Source: Rhodobacter aestuarii
GTDB lineage: Bacteria; Pseudomonadota; Alphaproteobacteria; Rhodobacterales; Rhodobacteraceae
NCBI RefSeq assembly: GCF_900156655.1
Contig: NZ_FTOG01000001.1
Location: 372,001 to 436,000 of the forward strand
Length of the DNA stretch: 64,000 nucleotides
Direction: 5' to 3'
Under the pieces are notes generated by a model, which was given only the letters and a program-made list of their open reading frames with translations, was not told where the DNA came from and did not search any database. The position numbers and the translations under genes were made by a program. Positions 37,642 through 45,828 of this stretch are shown here, piece after piece (the stretch's first letter is position 1; each line of letters opens with the position of its first letter).

Positions 37642-38792
37642 TGATCTGGCGGCATATCGTCTCCAATTTCCTGACGCTGGCCATCGTGATCATGGTGGTG
37701 CTGGGCGGGCTCGTGACATGGGCGAAGACCCAATATGAGGAGCCCGGCCCCCTGACCGAGGGGATTTGTCTGCGCGTCGAATCGGGGGCGAAATTCCGCG
37801 ATATTTCCGAGACATTGGCCGCACAAGGGGCGGTGTCTTCGGCGTATATTTTGCGCGCGGGCGCCGATTATTCGGACAAGGACGGCAAGCTGAAGATCGG
37901 CTCTTACCTGATTGAGCCCCATAGCTCGATGGCGGGGATTGTCGATCAGATCACCGCGGGCGGGCCCTCTACCTGTGGGACGGAGCTGAATTTCCGCATT
38001 GGTGTGAACGGGCAGCAGATGATCTTGCGCACGCTCGACCCGGCGACGGGGCGCTATGTGGAAACGGCGAAGTTTGACCCGAAGGCCGAGGATGTGCCCG
38101 AGGGTTTCTCGGAGGAGGCGCAAAAGGCCGACACCCGGCTGCGCGTAACCTTGGCCGAGGGTGTGACCAGTTGGCAGGTGGTTGAGGCGCTTAAAGCCGC
38201 CGATTTCCTCAGCGGCGATGTGGCCGAGGTTCCGGCCGAAGGCACGCTTTCGCCCGACAGCTATGAAGTGACGCGCGGCGCGAACCGGGCCGATCTTTTG
38301 GCGCAAATGAAAGCGCGGCAGGAAACGGCTTTGGCTTTGGCGTGGGAGACCCGTTCGGAGGGGCTTCCCTATGCGAGCCCGGAAGAGGCTTTGGTAATGG
38401 CCTCGATCGTCGAAAAGGAAACCGGGGTTGCCTCGGAACGTGCGCAGGTGGCGAGTGTTTTCGTCAACCGGCTTGAGCGCGGGATGAAGCTGCAAACGGA
38501 CCCGACGGTGATTTACGGCGTGACCAAAGGGCAGGGCGCGCTGGGGCGGGGCTTGCGCCAAAGCGAGTTGCGTCGCGAGACGCCCTACAACACCTATGTG
38601 ATCGATGGGCTGCCGCCGACGCCGATTTGTAACCCGGGCACCGCAGCGATTGACGCCGCGCTGCATCCGGCGGACACGCCCTATATCTACTTTGTGGCCG
38701 ATGGCACGGGCGGGCATGCTTTTGCGCAAACGCTTGATGAGCATAACGCCAATGTGGCGCGCTGGCGGGCGATCGAGGCGCAGCAGGAATAG
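37641..38792 (+). CDS. mltG: Endolytic murein transglycosylase
   Basis: A 383-residue inner-membrane YceG/MltG protein that cleaves nascent glycan strands and sets their length. One N-terminal membrane helix (ISNFLTLAIVIMVVLGGLV in part) precedes a LysM-like domain and the lytic domain with MASIVEKETGVASERAQVASVFVNRL (parts shown), whose glutamate in EKETG is catalytic, and DPTVIYG. Coupled to fabF by start-stop overlap and followed by a terminator. It marks the upstream border of the GTA cluster. Confidence 0.95.
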   Translation: MIWRHIVSNFLTLAIVIMVVLGGLVTWAKTQYEEPGPLTEGICLRVESGAKFRDISETLAAQGAVSSAYILRAGADYSDKDGKLKIGSYLIEPHSSMAGIVDQITAGGPSTCGTELNFRIGVNGQQMILRTLDPATGRYVETAKFDPKAEDVPEGFSEEAQKADTRLRVTLAEGVTSWQVVEALKAADFLSGDVAEVPAEGTLSPDSYEVTRGANRADLLAQMKARQETALALAWETRSEGLPYASPEEALVMASIVEKETGVASERAQVASVFVNRLERGMKLQTDPTVIYGVTKGQGALGRGLRQSELRRETPYNTYVIDGLPPTPICNPGTAAIDAALHPADTPYIYFVADGTGGHAFAQTLDEHNANVARWRAIEAQQE

Positions 38793-38815
38793 GCTGCAAG
38801 GTACTGAAAAGATGC

Positions 38816-38845
38816 AAGAAACCCCGGCATTGCCCGGGGTTTCTT
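38816..38845 (+). terminator. Intrinsic terminator of fabF-mltG
   Basis: A perfect 12-bp stem (AAGAAACCCCGG with CCGGGGTTTCTT) with a 6-base loop insulates the GTA cluster from the upstream operon. Confidence 0.85.
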
Positions 38846-38848
38846 AAT

Positions 38849-38862
38849 GTAGCGCACGCTAC
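38849..38862. repeat. Palindrome upstream of the GTA promoter
   Basis: GTAGCG-CA-CGCTAC is a 6-bp dyad with a 2-base centre. It lies 17 bases upstream of the candidate -35 of the GTA promoter and is a plausible regulator site. Confidence 0.45.
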
Positions 38863-38879
38863 CGCTTAGGCGTTAAAGC

Positions 38880-38908
38880 TTGACTCGGCGCACGCCTTAA
38901 GGTAGAAA
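38880..38908 (+). promoter_or_regulatory. Candidate GTA cluster promoter
   Basis: TTGACT and TAGAAA are separated by 17 bases. It is located 113 bases before the g1 ATG and after the mltG terminator, where the promoter of the GTA head-tail operon is expected. Confidence 0.5.
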
Positions 38909-39020
38909 TTTTGCATGCTAGGAGAAGTGGGCAAGCGCCGCGGGGACCCCCGTTGGCGCTTTTTCATTTTGCCCTGCCGGGGGGCGGGTGCGGGCAGCAT
39001 GGGGGCAGGCGAACGATCAG

Positions 39021-39344
39021 ATGAATGGTGAGGTCACAGGTGGGACCGATCCGCCGGCAGATTTGCTGGCGGAAACGGAGGAGTTGTATCGCGCGGTTGC
39101 GGGGGAGTTGGCCGTGGTGATGCGGGGGCTGCGTCAGGGCGAAAAGGCCGATGTGAAGGCGGCTGTGCAGTCAGTCAAAGATCTGCGCGCAGCGTTGCAG
39201 ATGGTGATGGAGGAACGGGGTCGTGTCGAAAAATTGCGCAAGCAAGTGGCCGCAGCCGTGCCAGCAAACGGGCTTGACCTTGCGGCGGCCCGAGATGAGA
39301 TCGGGCGCCGCTTGGCTTGCCTGCGCGACGCCGCGCGACGTTGA
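39021..39344 (+). CDS. GTA g1, terminase small subunit-like protein
   Basis: A 107-residue mainly helical protein with no catalytic motif. Position directly before the large terminase and the Ala/Glu/Arg-rich coiled-coil-like composition match RcGTA g1, the small terminase. In GTA particles this subunit has lost sequence-specific DNA recognition, fitting random packaging. ATG 39021 is chosen over a start 11 codons upstream (GTG 38988) to place the N-terminus at the polar MNGEVTGG. It overlaps g2 by 50 bases. Confidence 0.75.
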   Translation: MNGEVTGGTDPPADLLAETEELYRAVAGELAVVMRGLRQGEKADVKAAVQSVKDLRAALQMVMEERGRVEKLRKQVAAAVPANGLDLAAARDEIGRRLACLRDAARR

Positions 39345-40641
39345 TGCGTTTTTGGGCGGGCTGGGCGAAAACGCACTTTTGGCGCTGCCGTGGCTGTTTG
39401 AGTTTTGGGCGCTGCCGCATCAACTGCCGCCAGTGGGCAGCTGGAAAAGCTGGGTGATCATGGGCGGACGAGGTGCGGGCAAGACCCGTGCCGGGGCGGA
39501 ATGGGTGCGTGCGCAGGTGGAAGGCGCGGGGCCGAAGGATGCCGGGCAGGCGCGGCGTGTGGCGCTCGTTGGGGAGACCTTTGATCAAGTCCGCGAGGTG
39601 ATGATCTTTGGCGAGAGCGGGATCTTGGCCTGTTCGCCGCCCGACCGCCGCCCGGTGTGGGAGGCCACGCGGCGGCGTTTGGTGTGGGAAAATGGTGCGA
39701 CCGCGCAGGCCTTTTCGGCGCAAGAGCCAGAGGCGTTGCGCGGGCCGCAATTTGATGCCGCTTGGGTGGATGAACTCGCCAAATGGAAGAAGGCCGAAGA
39801 GGTTTGGGACATGCTGCAATTTGCGCTGCGGCTGGGGGCGCATCCGCAGCAAGTAATCACCACGACGCCGCGCAACTTGGGGGTGCTGAGGGCGATTTTG
39901 GAGAACCCCTCGACCGTGGTGACCCATGCGCCGACCGAGGCGAACCGGGCCTATTTGGCGCAAAGCTTCTTGGACGAGGTGCAGGCGCGTTATGCGGGCA
40001 CGCGGCTGGGGCGGCAGGAGTTAGAGGGCGTGTTGCTGGACGATGTCGAGGGCGCGCTTTGGACCACGGCCATGCTGGAGGCGGCGCGGGTTGCGCGGGT
40101 GCCGGAATTGGACCGCGTTGTTGTGGCGCTGGACCCGGCGGTGACGGGCGGTGCGAGCGCGGATGAATGCGGGATTGTGGTGGCGGGCGCGGTGACGCGC
40201 GGTCCGGTCTCTGACTGGCGGGCCTATGTTTTGGAGGATGCGAGCGTGCGCGGGCGGCCCACGGATTGGGCACGCGCGGCGATTGCGGCGATGGAGCGTT
40301 GGGGCGCTGAAAAGCTGGTGGCCGAGGTCAACCAAGGCGGTGATCTGATTGAAAGCGTGCTCCGCCAAATCGACCCTTTGGTGCCGTTCAAAGCGTTGCG
40401 CGCGGCGCGGGGCAAGGCGGCGCGGGCGGAGCCTGTCGCGGCGCTTTACGAACAGGGCCGGGTGAAACATTGCCGTGCGGGCGCGCTTGGCACGCTTGAG
40501 GACCAGATGTGCCGCATGACGGTGCAAGGTTACACCGGGCCGGGCTCGCCCGATCGGGTGGATGCGCTGGTGTGGGCGATGACCGAGCTCATTTTGACCC
40601 CCGCCGCGCATTGGCGCCGCCCGCAGGTGCGCGGGCTTTAG
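39295..40641 (+). CDS. GTA g2, terminase large subunit
   Basis: A 448-residue DNA-packaging motor. The Walker A GGRGAGKTRAGAEW lies at residues 57-70, a Walker B-like FDAAWVDELAKWKK around 150-163, and the coupling motif ITTTPRN near 190. The C-terminal nuclease domain has VVALDPAVTGG and the acidic DRVDALVWAM near the end. The ATG at 39295 lies inside g1; the frame is open for another 24 codons, so the exact start is uncertain. A 142-base gap with a terminator separates it from the portal gene. Confidence 0.92.
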   Translation: MRSGAAWLACATPRDVDAFLGGLGENALLALPWLFEFWALPHQLPPVGSWKSWVIMGGRGAGKTRAGAEWVRAQVEGAGPKDAGQARRVALVGETFDQVREVMIFGESGILACSPPDRRPVWEATRRRLVWENGATAQAFSAQEPEALRGPQFDAAWVDELAKWKKAEEVWDMLQFALRLGAHPQQVITTTPRNLGVLRAILENPSTVVTHAPTEANRAYLAQSFLDEVQARYAGTRLGRQELEGVLLDDVEGALWTTAMLEAARVARVPELDRVVVALDPAVTGGASADECGIVVAGAVTRGPVSDWRAYVLEDASVRGRPTDWARAAIAAMERWGAEKLVAEVNQGGDLIESVLRQIDPLVPFKALRAARGKAARAEPVAALYEQGRVKHCRAGALGTLEDQMCRMTVQGYTGPGSPDRVDALVWAMTELILTPAAHWRRPQVRGL

Positions 40642-40650
40642 GCGCGTTGT

Positions 40651-40703
40651 CTTTCATCTTGCCGCAAATATCCCACGGGGGCGCGGGGGTGTGAAACCCC
40701 CGC
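40651..40703 (+). repeat. Extragenic repeat element, copy C
   Basis: CTTTCATCTTGCCGCAAATATCCC followed by GGGGGCGC and a hairpin (CGGGGGT with ACCCCCG, loop GTGAA) lies between g2 and g3. It matches the core of copies A and B. Confidence 0.6.
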
Positions 40704-40733
40704 AGCCTTGGCGGAAATGCGGAAATTCATCTG

Positions 40734-40760
40734 AAAGGCCGGGGTTTGCCCGGCCTTTTT
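40734..40760 (+). terminator. Intrinsic terminator inside the GTA cluster
   Basis: A perfect 10-bp stem (AAAGGCCGGG with CCCGGCCTTT) with a GTTTG loop and a run of five T. It lies between g2 and g3, 24 bases before the portal start, and should stop most transcripts coming from the g1 promoter. Confidence 0.85.
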
Positions 40761-40783
40761 CATGCTGGCCTAAGGGGATGCTG

Positions 40784-41962
40784 ATGGCGTTCAATCTTTT
40801 CCAAAAACCGCGCGTGGCAGCGCCGCCGGAGCGCAAAGCCTCTGTCACCGGGCGGATTGTGGCGCTGGCGGCGGGGGCGGGGCGGCCTGTCTGGGGGCCG
40901 CGCGATAGCGCCAGCCTGACGCGCGCGGGGTTCACCGCCAATCCGGTGGGGTTTCGCGCGGTGAAGCTGATTGCGGAGGCGGGCGCGGCGGTGCCGCTGA
41001 TCTGTGCCGATGCGACGCGCCGCTATGAGGTGCATCCGCTGTTGGATTTGATCGCGCGGCCCAACCCGGGCCAAGGGCGGGCGGAATTGTTTGAGGCGCT
41101 GCTAGGGCAGATTTTGCTTTCCGGCAATGGCTATGTGGAGGCGGTGGCGCAAGAGCCCGGCCTACCGCGCGAATTGCATGTGCTCCGCGCGGATCGGATG
41201 CAAGTGGTGCCGGGGCCGGATGGTTGGCCCGTGGCCTATGATTACGCGGTGGGTGGGCGCAAACATCGCTTTGAGATGACCGGCGCGCCCGATCCGATTT
41301 GTCATATCAAAAGCTTCCACCCTTCTGATGACCATTATGGTCTTTCGCCGATGCAGGCGGCGGCGGTGGCGGTTGAGGTGCATAACGCGGCCAGCGGTTG
41401 GTCCAAGGCGCTGTTGGACAATGCCGCGCGGCCCTCGGGGGCGATTGTCTATACGGGCGCGGATGGGCAAGGCACGCTCAGCCCCGATCAATATGAGCGG
41501 CTGGTGGTGGAGATGGAGACCCATCACCAAGGCGCGCGCAATGCAGGCCGCCCGCTGCTCTTGGAGGGTGGGCTTGATTGGAAGCCGATGGGGTTTAGCC
41601 CCTCGGATATGGAATTTCACGAAACCAAGCTTGCGGCGGCGCGCGAGATTGCCGTGGCCTTTGGTGTGCCGCCGATGCTGTTGGGCATTCCGGGCGAGGC
41701 GACCTATGCGAATTATGCCGAGGCGCATCGGGCGTTTTATCGGCTCACGGTCTTGCCGCTCATTACCCGCGTGGCGGCGGCGCTTTCGTGGTGGCTCTCG
41801 GGCTATTTGGGAGTGCGGGTCACCTTGCGGCCAGATCTGGATCAGATCCCAGCGCTTGCGGGGGAGCGCGATCAGCTTTGGGCGCGGATCAGCCAAGCCA
41901 CGTTTTTGAGCGATGGTGAGAAGCGCCGCCTTTTGGGGTTGCCGCCCGCGCCGGAGGGCTAG
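40784..41962 (+). CDS. GTA g3, portal protein
   Basis: A 392-residue HK97-type portal, the dodecameric ring at the capsid vertex through which DNA enters and leaves. FTANPVGFRAVKLIAEA, the HPLLDLIARPNP motif near residue 85 and MLLGIPGEATYANYAEAHRAF near residue 300 (parts shown) are family signatures. ATG 40784 is six bases after AAGGGG; the ATG at 40778 abuts the site. Confidence 0.93.
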   Translation: MAFNLFQKPRVAAPPERKASVTGRIVALAAGAGRPVWGPRDSASLTRAGFTANPVGFRAVKLIAEAGAAVPLICADATRRYEVHPLLDLIARPNPGQGRAELFEALLGQILLSGNGYVEAVAQEPGLPRELHVLRADRMQVVPGPDGWPVAYDYAVGGRKHRFEMTGAPDPICHIKSFHPSDDHYGLSPMQAAAVAVEVHNAASGWSKALLDNAARPSGAIVYTGADGQGTLSPDQYERLVVEMETHHQGARNAGRPLLLEGGLDWKPMGFSPSDMEFHETKLAAAREIAVAFGVPPMLLGIPGEATYANYAEAHRAFYRLTVLPLITRVAAALSWWLSGYLGVRVTLRPDLDQIPALAGERDQLWARISQATFLSDGEKRRLLGLPPAPEG

Positions 41963-41965
41963 GGC

Positions 41966-42199
41966 ATGGCGACCGGAGGCTCGCGTTACCTCAAGGAGCC
42001 CTTTGCCGCGCATGAGGAGCGGTTGCAGGCGACCGACCGGATTATGGAGCTGCAATTCGCGCATCTGGAGCGGCGGTTGGAGAAGATCGAGGGGCTGATT
42101 GAGCGGCTCGAAAAGCGTTTGTGGGTCAGCGTTTACGGCGTGGTGGCGGTGATCGTGACGCAGGCGGTGCTGGGCATCCTCGACCATGCCCCGAAGTGA
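41966..42199 (+). CDS. GTA g3.5, small coiled-coil membrane protein
   Basis: A 77-residue protein with a charged, heptad-like helix (residues about 20-50, LERRLEKIEGLIERLEKRL) followed by one membrane helix (VSVYGVVAVIVTQAVLGIL). It lies between portal and protease, the place of g3.5 in RcGTA. Its function is not known; a membrane-tethered role in assembly is possible. Three bases separate it from g3. Confidence 0.8.
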   Translation: MATGGSRYLKEPFAAHEERLQATDRIMELQFAHLERRLEKIEGLIERLEKRLWVSVYGVVAVIVTQAVLGILDHAPK

Positions 42200-42209
42200 G
42201 GAAAGCGAT

Positions 42210-42770
42210 ATGGATCAGATGGAAAGCGGGCTTTTGGAGACAGGGCTCGAACATAAGTTTTGCCGCGCCGATGGGCCGATGCAGGTGGAGGGCGGCACCC
42301 AGATCGAGGGTTATGCCAGCCTTTTTGGCACGCCCGACCAAGGCGGCGATGTGGTGCAGCCCGGCGCTTATGCCCGCGCGTTGGAGCGGCTCGCAGAGCA
42401 GGGCGGGCGGGTGAAGATGCTTTGGCAGCATGACCCCGCGCAGCCGATTGGCGTGTGGGACAGCGTCACCGAGGATGCGCGCGGCCTTTACGTCAAGGGG
42501 CGGCTTTTGCCCGAGGTGGCGCGGGCGCGCGAGGCGGCGGCGCTGGTTGCGGCGGGGGCGATTGACGGGCTGTCGATCGGCTATCGCACCTTGCGCGCGC
42601 ATCGCAACGAAAAGGGCGCGCGGCTTTTGGCCGAATTGGAGCTTTGGGAAGTGTCGCTGGTGACCTTTCCGATGTTGCGCGCGGCCAAGGTGGCGGCAAA
42701 GACCCGCGCGCCCTTGCAAGAGCTGGCGGCGGCGTTGCGCGTTGCCACGGCAGAACTGGCGGCGCGCTAG
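42210..42770 (+). CDS. GTA g4, prohead protease
   Basis: A 186-residue HK97-type prohead protease (herpesvirus protease-like fold) that trims the capsid protein during head maturation. IEGYASLFGTPDQGGDVVQPGAY (parts), the catalytic His of MLWQHDPAQPIG near residue 72 and the GLSIGYRT serine motif near 117 are present. Start 42210 follows GAGGAAAG. Confidence 0.92.
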   Translation: MDQMESGLLETGLEHKFCRADGPMQVEGGTQIEGYASLFGTPDQGGDVVQPGAYARALERLAEQGGRVKMLWQHDPAQPIGVWDSVTEDARGLYVKGRLLPEVARAREAAALVAAGAIDGLSIGYRTLRAHRNEKGARLLAELELWEVSLVTFPMLRAAKVAAKTRAPLQELAAALRVATAELAAR

Positions 42771-42797
42771 GCCCGCCGAACCCAAGGAGAGATGGAA

Positions 42798-43988
42798 ATG
42801 AGTGATCAGACATGGGCCGGGGCGGGGCTGCCCCCGGGCCCCGATCCGGCATGGGAAATGCAAGCCGCGCTCGCGGATTTTGTGAAGGAAGTCAAAGGCT
42901 TTCACGAGGAACTTCGGGCCAAGGTGCAACAGCAAGAAGAGCGTGTGACGATGCTGCAAACGAAAACTCTCACCGGGCGTCCCGCCCTTGCGCAAGCTGC
43001 CAGCGAAGAGGCGCCGCACCTGAAAGCCTTTGGGGCCTATGTGCGCCACGGCGATGATGATGGGCTGCGGGCCTTGGCGCTGGAGGGCAAGGCGCTCAAT
43101 ACCGCTGTTTCCGCCGAGGGGGGCTATTTGGTCGATCCGCAAACGGCGGAGACCATTCGCGGGGTGCTGATGGCGACCGCCTCGATCCGGCAGATTGCGA
43201 GCGTGGTGCATGTGGAGGCGAGTTCTTTTGATGTGCTCGTGGATCATTCCGAAATGGGCTCTGGTTGGGCCACGGAAACGGCGAGCCTGACCGAGACGGC
43301 GACGCCGCAGATCGACCGGATCACGATCCCGCTGCATGAGCTTTCGGCGCTGCCCAAGGCGAGCCAGCGGCTGCTCGATGACAGCGCCTTTGATATTGAA
43401 ACTTGGCTGGCGAACCGGATCGCCGACAAATTCGCCCGGGCCGAGGCTTCGGCCTTTATTGCGGGGGATGGGGTCGATAAGCCGACCGGCTTTTTGACCC
43501 ATCCGAAGGTGGCCAACAGCGGCTGGAGTTGGGGCAGCCTTGGCTACATTGCGACCGGGGCGGATGGCGATTTTGCGGCGGTGAATGCCTCGGATGCGGT
43601 GGTCGATCTGGTCTATGCTTTGGGGGCCGAATACCGCGCCCACGCTAGCTTTGTGATGAATTCGAAAACCGCGGGCGCGGTGCGCAAAATGAAAGACGCC
43701 GATGGGCGGTTTTTGTGGTCCGACGGTTTGGCGGCGGGCGAGCCGGCGCGGCTGATGGGCTATCCGGTGCTGATTGCCGAGGACATGCCTGATATTGCCT
43801 CTGGCACCTATGCGCTGGCCTTTGGCGACTTTGCCAATGGCTACACGATTGCCGAGCGGCCCGAATTGCGGGTGCTGCGCGACCCGTTCTCGGCCAAGCC
43901 GCATGTGCTCTTTTACGCCTCCAAACGTGTGGGCGGCGATGTGAGCGATTTTGCGGCGATCAAGCTGTTGAAATTTGCCACCGCCTAA
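42798..43988 (+). CDS. GTA g5, major capsid protein
   Basis: A 396-residue HK97-fold major capsid protein forming the head shell. An N-terminal helical region (residues 1 to about 95) is the scaffold-like part removed by g4; the mature shell protein would start near residue 95-105. Signatures include GGYLVDPQTAETI, ASVVHVEASSFDVLV and FYASKRVGGDV. ATG 42798 is used because an earlier ATG (42792) abuts the AAGGAGAG site. A hairpin follows the stop. Confidence 0.94.
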   Translation: MSDQTWAGAGLPPGPDPAWEMQAALADFVKEVKGFHEELRAKVQQQEERVTMLQTKTLTGRPALAQAASEEAPHLKAFGAYVRHGDDDGLRALALEGKALNTAVSAEGGYLVDPQTAETIRGVLMATASIRQIASVVHVEASSFDVLVDHSEMGSGWATETASLTETATPQIDRITIPLHELSALPKASQRLLDDSAFDIETWLANRIADKFARAEASAFIAGDGVDKPTGFLTHPKVANSGWSWGSLGYIATGADGDFAAVNASDAVVDLVYALGAEYRAHASFVMNSKTAGAVRKMKDADGRFLWSDGLAAGEPARLMGYPVLIAEDMPDIASGTYALAFGDFANGYTIAERPELRVLRDPFSAKPHVLFYASKRVGGDVSDFAAIKLLKFATA

Positions 43989-43997
43989 GGGCGGCGC

Positions 43998-44020
43998 GGG
44001 GTCGGGCCTGGCCCGGCCCC
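43998..44020 (+). repeat. Hairpin after the GTA capsid gene
   Basis: GGGGTCGGGC pairs with GCCCGGCCCC (one G-T pair) around a 3-base loop. No T run follows, so it is not a canonical terminator; it may protect the 3' end of capsid mRNA. Confidence 0.5.
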
Positions 44021-44050
44021 AAGGTTTGGGCGTGGTGCGGAGGGTGTTTC

Positions 44051-44647
44051 ATGGTGTTGACCGAAGGGGCGCCGGTGGCCGAGGCGGTGCTGCCGGTGGC
44101 GGAATTTCGCGATCATTTGCGGCTGGGGCGCGGCTTTGCCGATGTAGGGGCGGAAGATGCGGCGCTGGTGGGCTATTTGCGCGCGGCTTTGGCGGCAATT
44201 GAGGGGCGCACGGCAAAAGCCTTGTTGGCGCGGGCGTTTACGCTGAGCCTGCCGCGCTGGCGCTGGGGGGATATGCAAACATTGCCGATTGCGCCGGTTT
44301 CTGCTGTGGCAGAGCTGCGGTTGATTGACAGCGCCGGGGCGGTGAGCGTGGCGGACCGGGCCAGTTGGCGGCTGGTGCAGGATATGGCGCGGCCCCGGCT
44401 TGTGGCGGTGGGGGCTTTGCTGCCGCGCATCCCGACAGATGGCCGCGTTGAGGTGGCCTTTACGGCAGGCTTTGGCCCGGCTTGGGCGGATCTGCCGGTG
44501 GACCTTGCCCAAGCGGTCTTTTTGCTGGCCGCGCAATATTTTGAGTTTCGCCATGACAGCGCGGGTGACGGCGCGGGAATGCCCTTTGGCGTGAGTGCCT
44601 TGATTGAGCGCTGGCGCACGGTGCGGGTATTGGGGGGCGGCGCATGA
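44051..44647 (+). CDS. GTA g6, head-tail connector
   Basis: A 198-residue protein of the phage gp6-like connector family (helical, DNA-packaging/adaptor), with LRDHLRLGRG-like N-terminal helix (FRDHLRLG near residue 20), EGRTAKALLARAFTL near 58 and DLPVDLAQAVFLLAAQYFE near 150. It sits beneath the portal in the particle neck. Its stop overlaps the next start (ATGA). Confidence 0.88.
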   Translation: MVLTEGAPVAEAVLPVAEFRDHLRLGRGFADVGAEDAALVGYLRAALAAIEGRTAKALLARAFTLSLPRWRWGDMQTLPIAPVSAVAELRLIDSAGAVSVADRASWRLVQDMARPRLVAVGALLPRIPTDGRVEVAFTAGFGPAWADLPVDLAQAVFLLAAQYFEFRHDSAGDGAGMPFGVSALIERWRTVRVLGGGA

Positions 44648-44982
44648 GCCTGCCCGATTTCAACCATGAATTGGTGCTGGAGGAGGCGGTGCGCCTGCCC
44701 GATGGCGCGGGGGGTTATGCGCTTGGCTGGCAGCCCTTGGGCACGCTTTGGGCGGCGCTGCGGGCGGGCACCGGGGCGGCGCGCGGTGGCGAGGCCGTGA
44801 CGCTGGCCTCGGTGCCCTACAAGGTCGTGGTGCGGGCCGCGCCTGTGGGCAGCCCGCGCCGCCCCAAGCCCGCGCAACGGTTTCGCGATGGCACCCGTGT
44901 CTTTGGCATTTTGGCGGTGGCCGATGATGACCCGCAGGGCCGCACGCTGACCTGTTTCGTGCGTGAGGAGGTGGCGGCATGA
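44644..44982 (+). CDS. GTA g7, head-tail adaptor (stopper)
   Basis: A 112-residue beta-rich head-closure protein with YALGWQPLGTLWAAL and the C-terminal GRTLTCFVREE typical of phage head-tail joining proteins (gp16/SPP1-like). Overlaps g6 and g8 by four bases on each side. Confidence 0.85.
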   Translation: MSLPDFNHELVLEEAVRLPDGAGGYALGWQPLGTLWAALRAGTGAARGGEAVTLASVPYKVVVRAAPVGSPRRPKPAQRFRDGTRVFGILAVADDDPQGRTLTCFVREEVAA

Positions 44983-45386
44983 GCTATGCGATTGCGGCTG
45001 CGTTGCAGGCGGCGATTTATGCGCGGCTTACAGAGGATGCGGCGCTGAGCGCGCTGGTGGGCGGGGCGATTTATGATGCGGTGCCCCCCGGCCCGGTGTC
45101 GGGGCCTTATGTGAGCCTTGGGCCGGAAAGCGTGCGCGATGCCTCAGACGCGACGGGCGCGGGGGCGGCGCATGATTTCACCCTCTCGGTCATTTCCGAT
45201 GCGGCGGGCTTCGCAGGCCTCAAAGCTGTGGCGGGTGCGGTGTCTGACGCGCTTTTGGGCAGCGATCTGGTGCTGGCCCAAGGGCATCTGGTTGGGCTGT
45301 GGTTTTTGCGCGCCCGCGCGCGGCGGGTCGAGAAAGCGCAGACCCGGCGCATTGATTTGACCTTTCGCGCCCGCGTGGCGGGCTGA
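44979..45386 (+). CDS. GTA g8, tail terminator protein (DUF3168)
   Basis: A 135-residue DUF3168-type tail completion protein that caps the tail tube and joins it to the head. ALQAAIYARLTEDAAL at the N-terminus, VPPGPVSGPYVSLG near residue 38 and the C-terminal Arg-rich RRIDLTFRARV are characteristic. Confidence 0.9.
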   Translation: MSYAIAAALQAAIYARLTEDAALSALVGGAIYDAVPPGPVSGPYVSLGPESVRDASDATGAGAAHDFTLSVISDAAGFAGLKAVAGAVSDALLGSDLVLAQGHLVGLWFLRARARRVEKAQTRRIDLTFRARVAG

Positions 45387-45413
45387 GGTCGTTTTCACCC
45401 AAAGGAGAGAAAG

Positions 45414-45827
45414 ATGGCGGCGCAAAATGGCAAGGATCTGTTGATTAAGCTCGATCTGAGCGGGGCGGGGCAGTTTGAAACCATTGCGGGGCTGCGCGCG
45501 ACGCGGATCAGCTTCAATGCGGAAACGGTGGATGTGACCTCGCTTGAAAGCCAAGGCGGTTGGCGGGAGCTGCTGGCGGGGGCGGGGGTGCGCTCGGCCA
45601 GCCTATCGGGGGCGGGGGTGTTCAAGGATGCGGGCACCGATGAACGCGCGCGGCAGGTGTTTTTTGACGGTGAGAAGCCCGATTTTCAGGTGATTATCCC
45701 CGATTTTGGCGTGGTCGAGGGGCCGTTCATGATCTCCGCGATTGAGTATGCGGGCAGCCATAATGGCGAGGCGCGTTTTGAATTGGCGATGGCCTCGGCG
45801 GGCGCGCTGCGGTTCACGGCGCTTTGA
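45414..45827 (+). CDS. GTA g9, major tail protein
   Basis: A 137-residue tail-tube protein (TP901-1-like) forming the ring stack of the short tail. GKDLLIKLD, the AETVDVTSLESQGGWRELL segment near residue 38 and FELAMASAGALRF at the C-terminus are typical. It has the strong AAAGGAGAG ribosome binding site expected for a major structural gene. Confidence 0.92.
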   Translation: MAAQNGKDLLIKLDLSGAGQFETIAGLRATRISFNAETVDVTSLESQGGWRELLAGAGVRSASLSGAGVFKDAGTDERARQVFFDGEKPDFQVIIPDFGVVEGPFMISAIEYAGSHNGEARFELAMASAGALRFTAL

Positions 45828-45828
45828 C

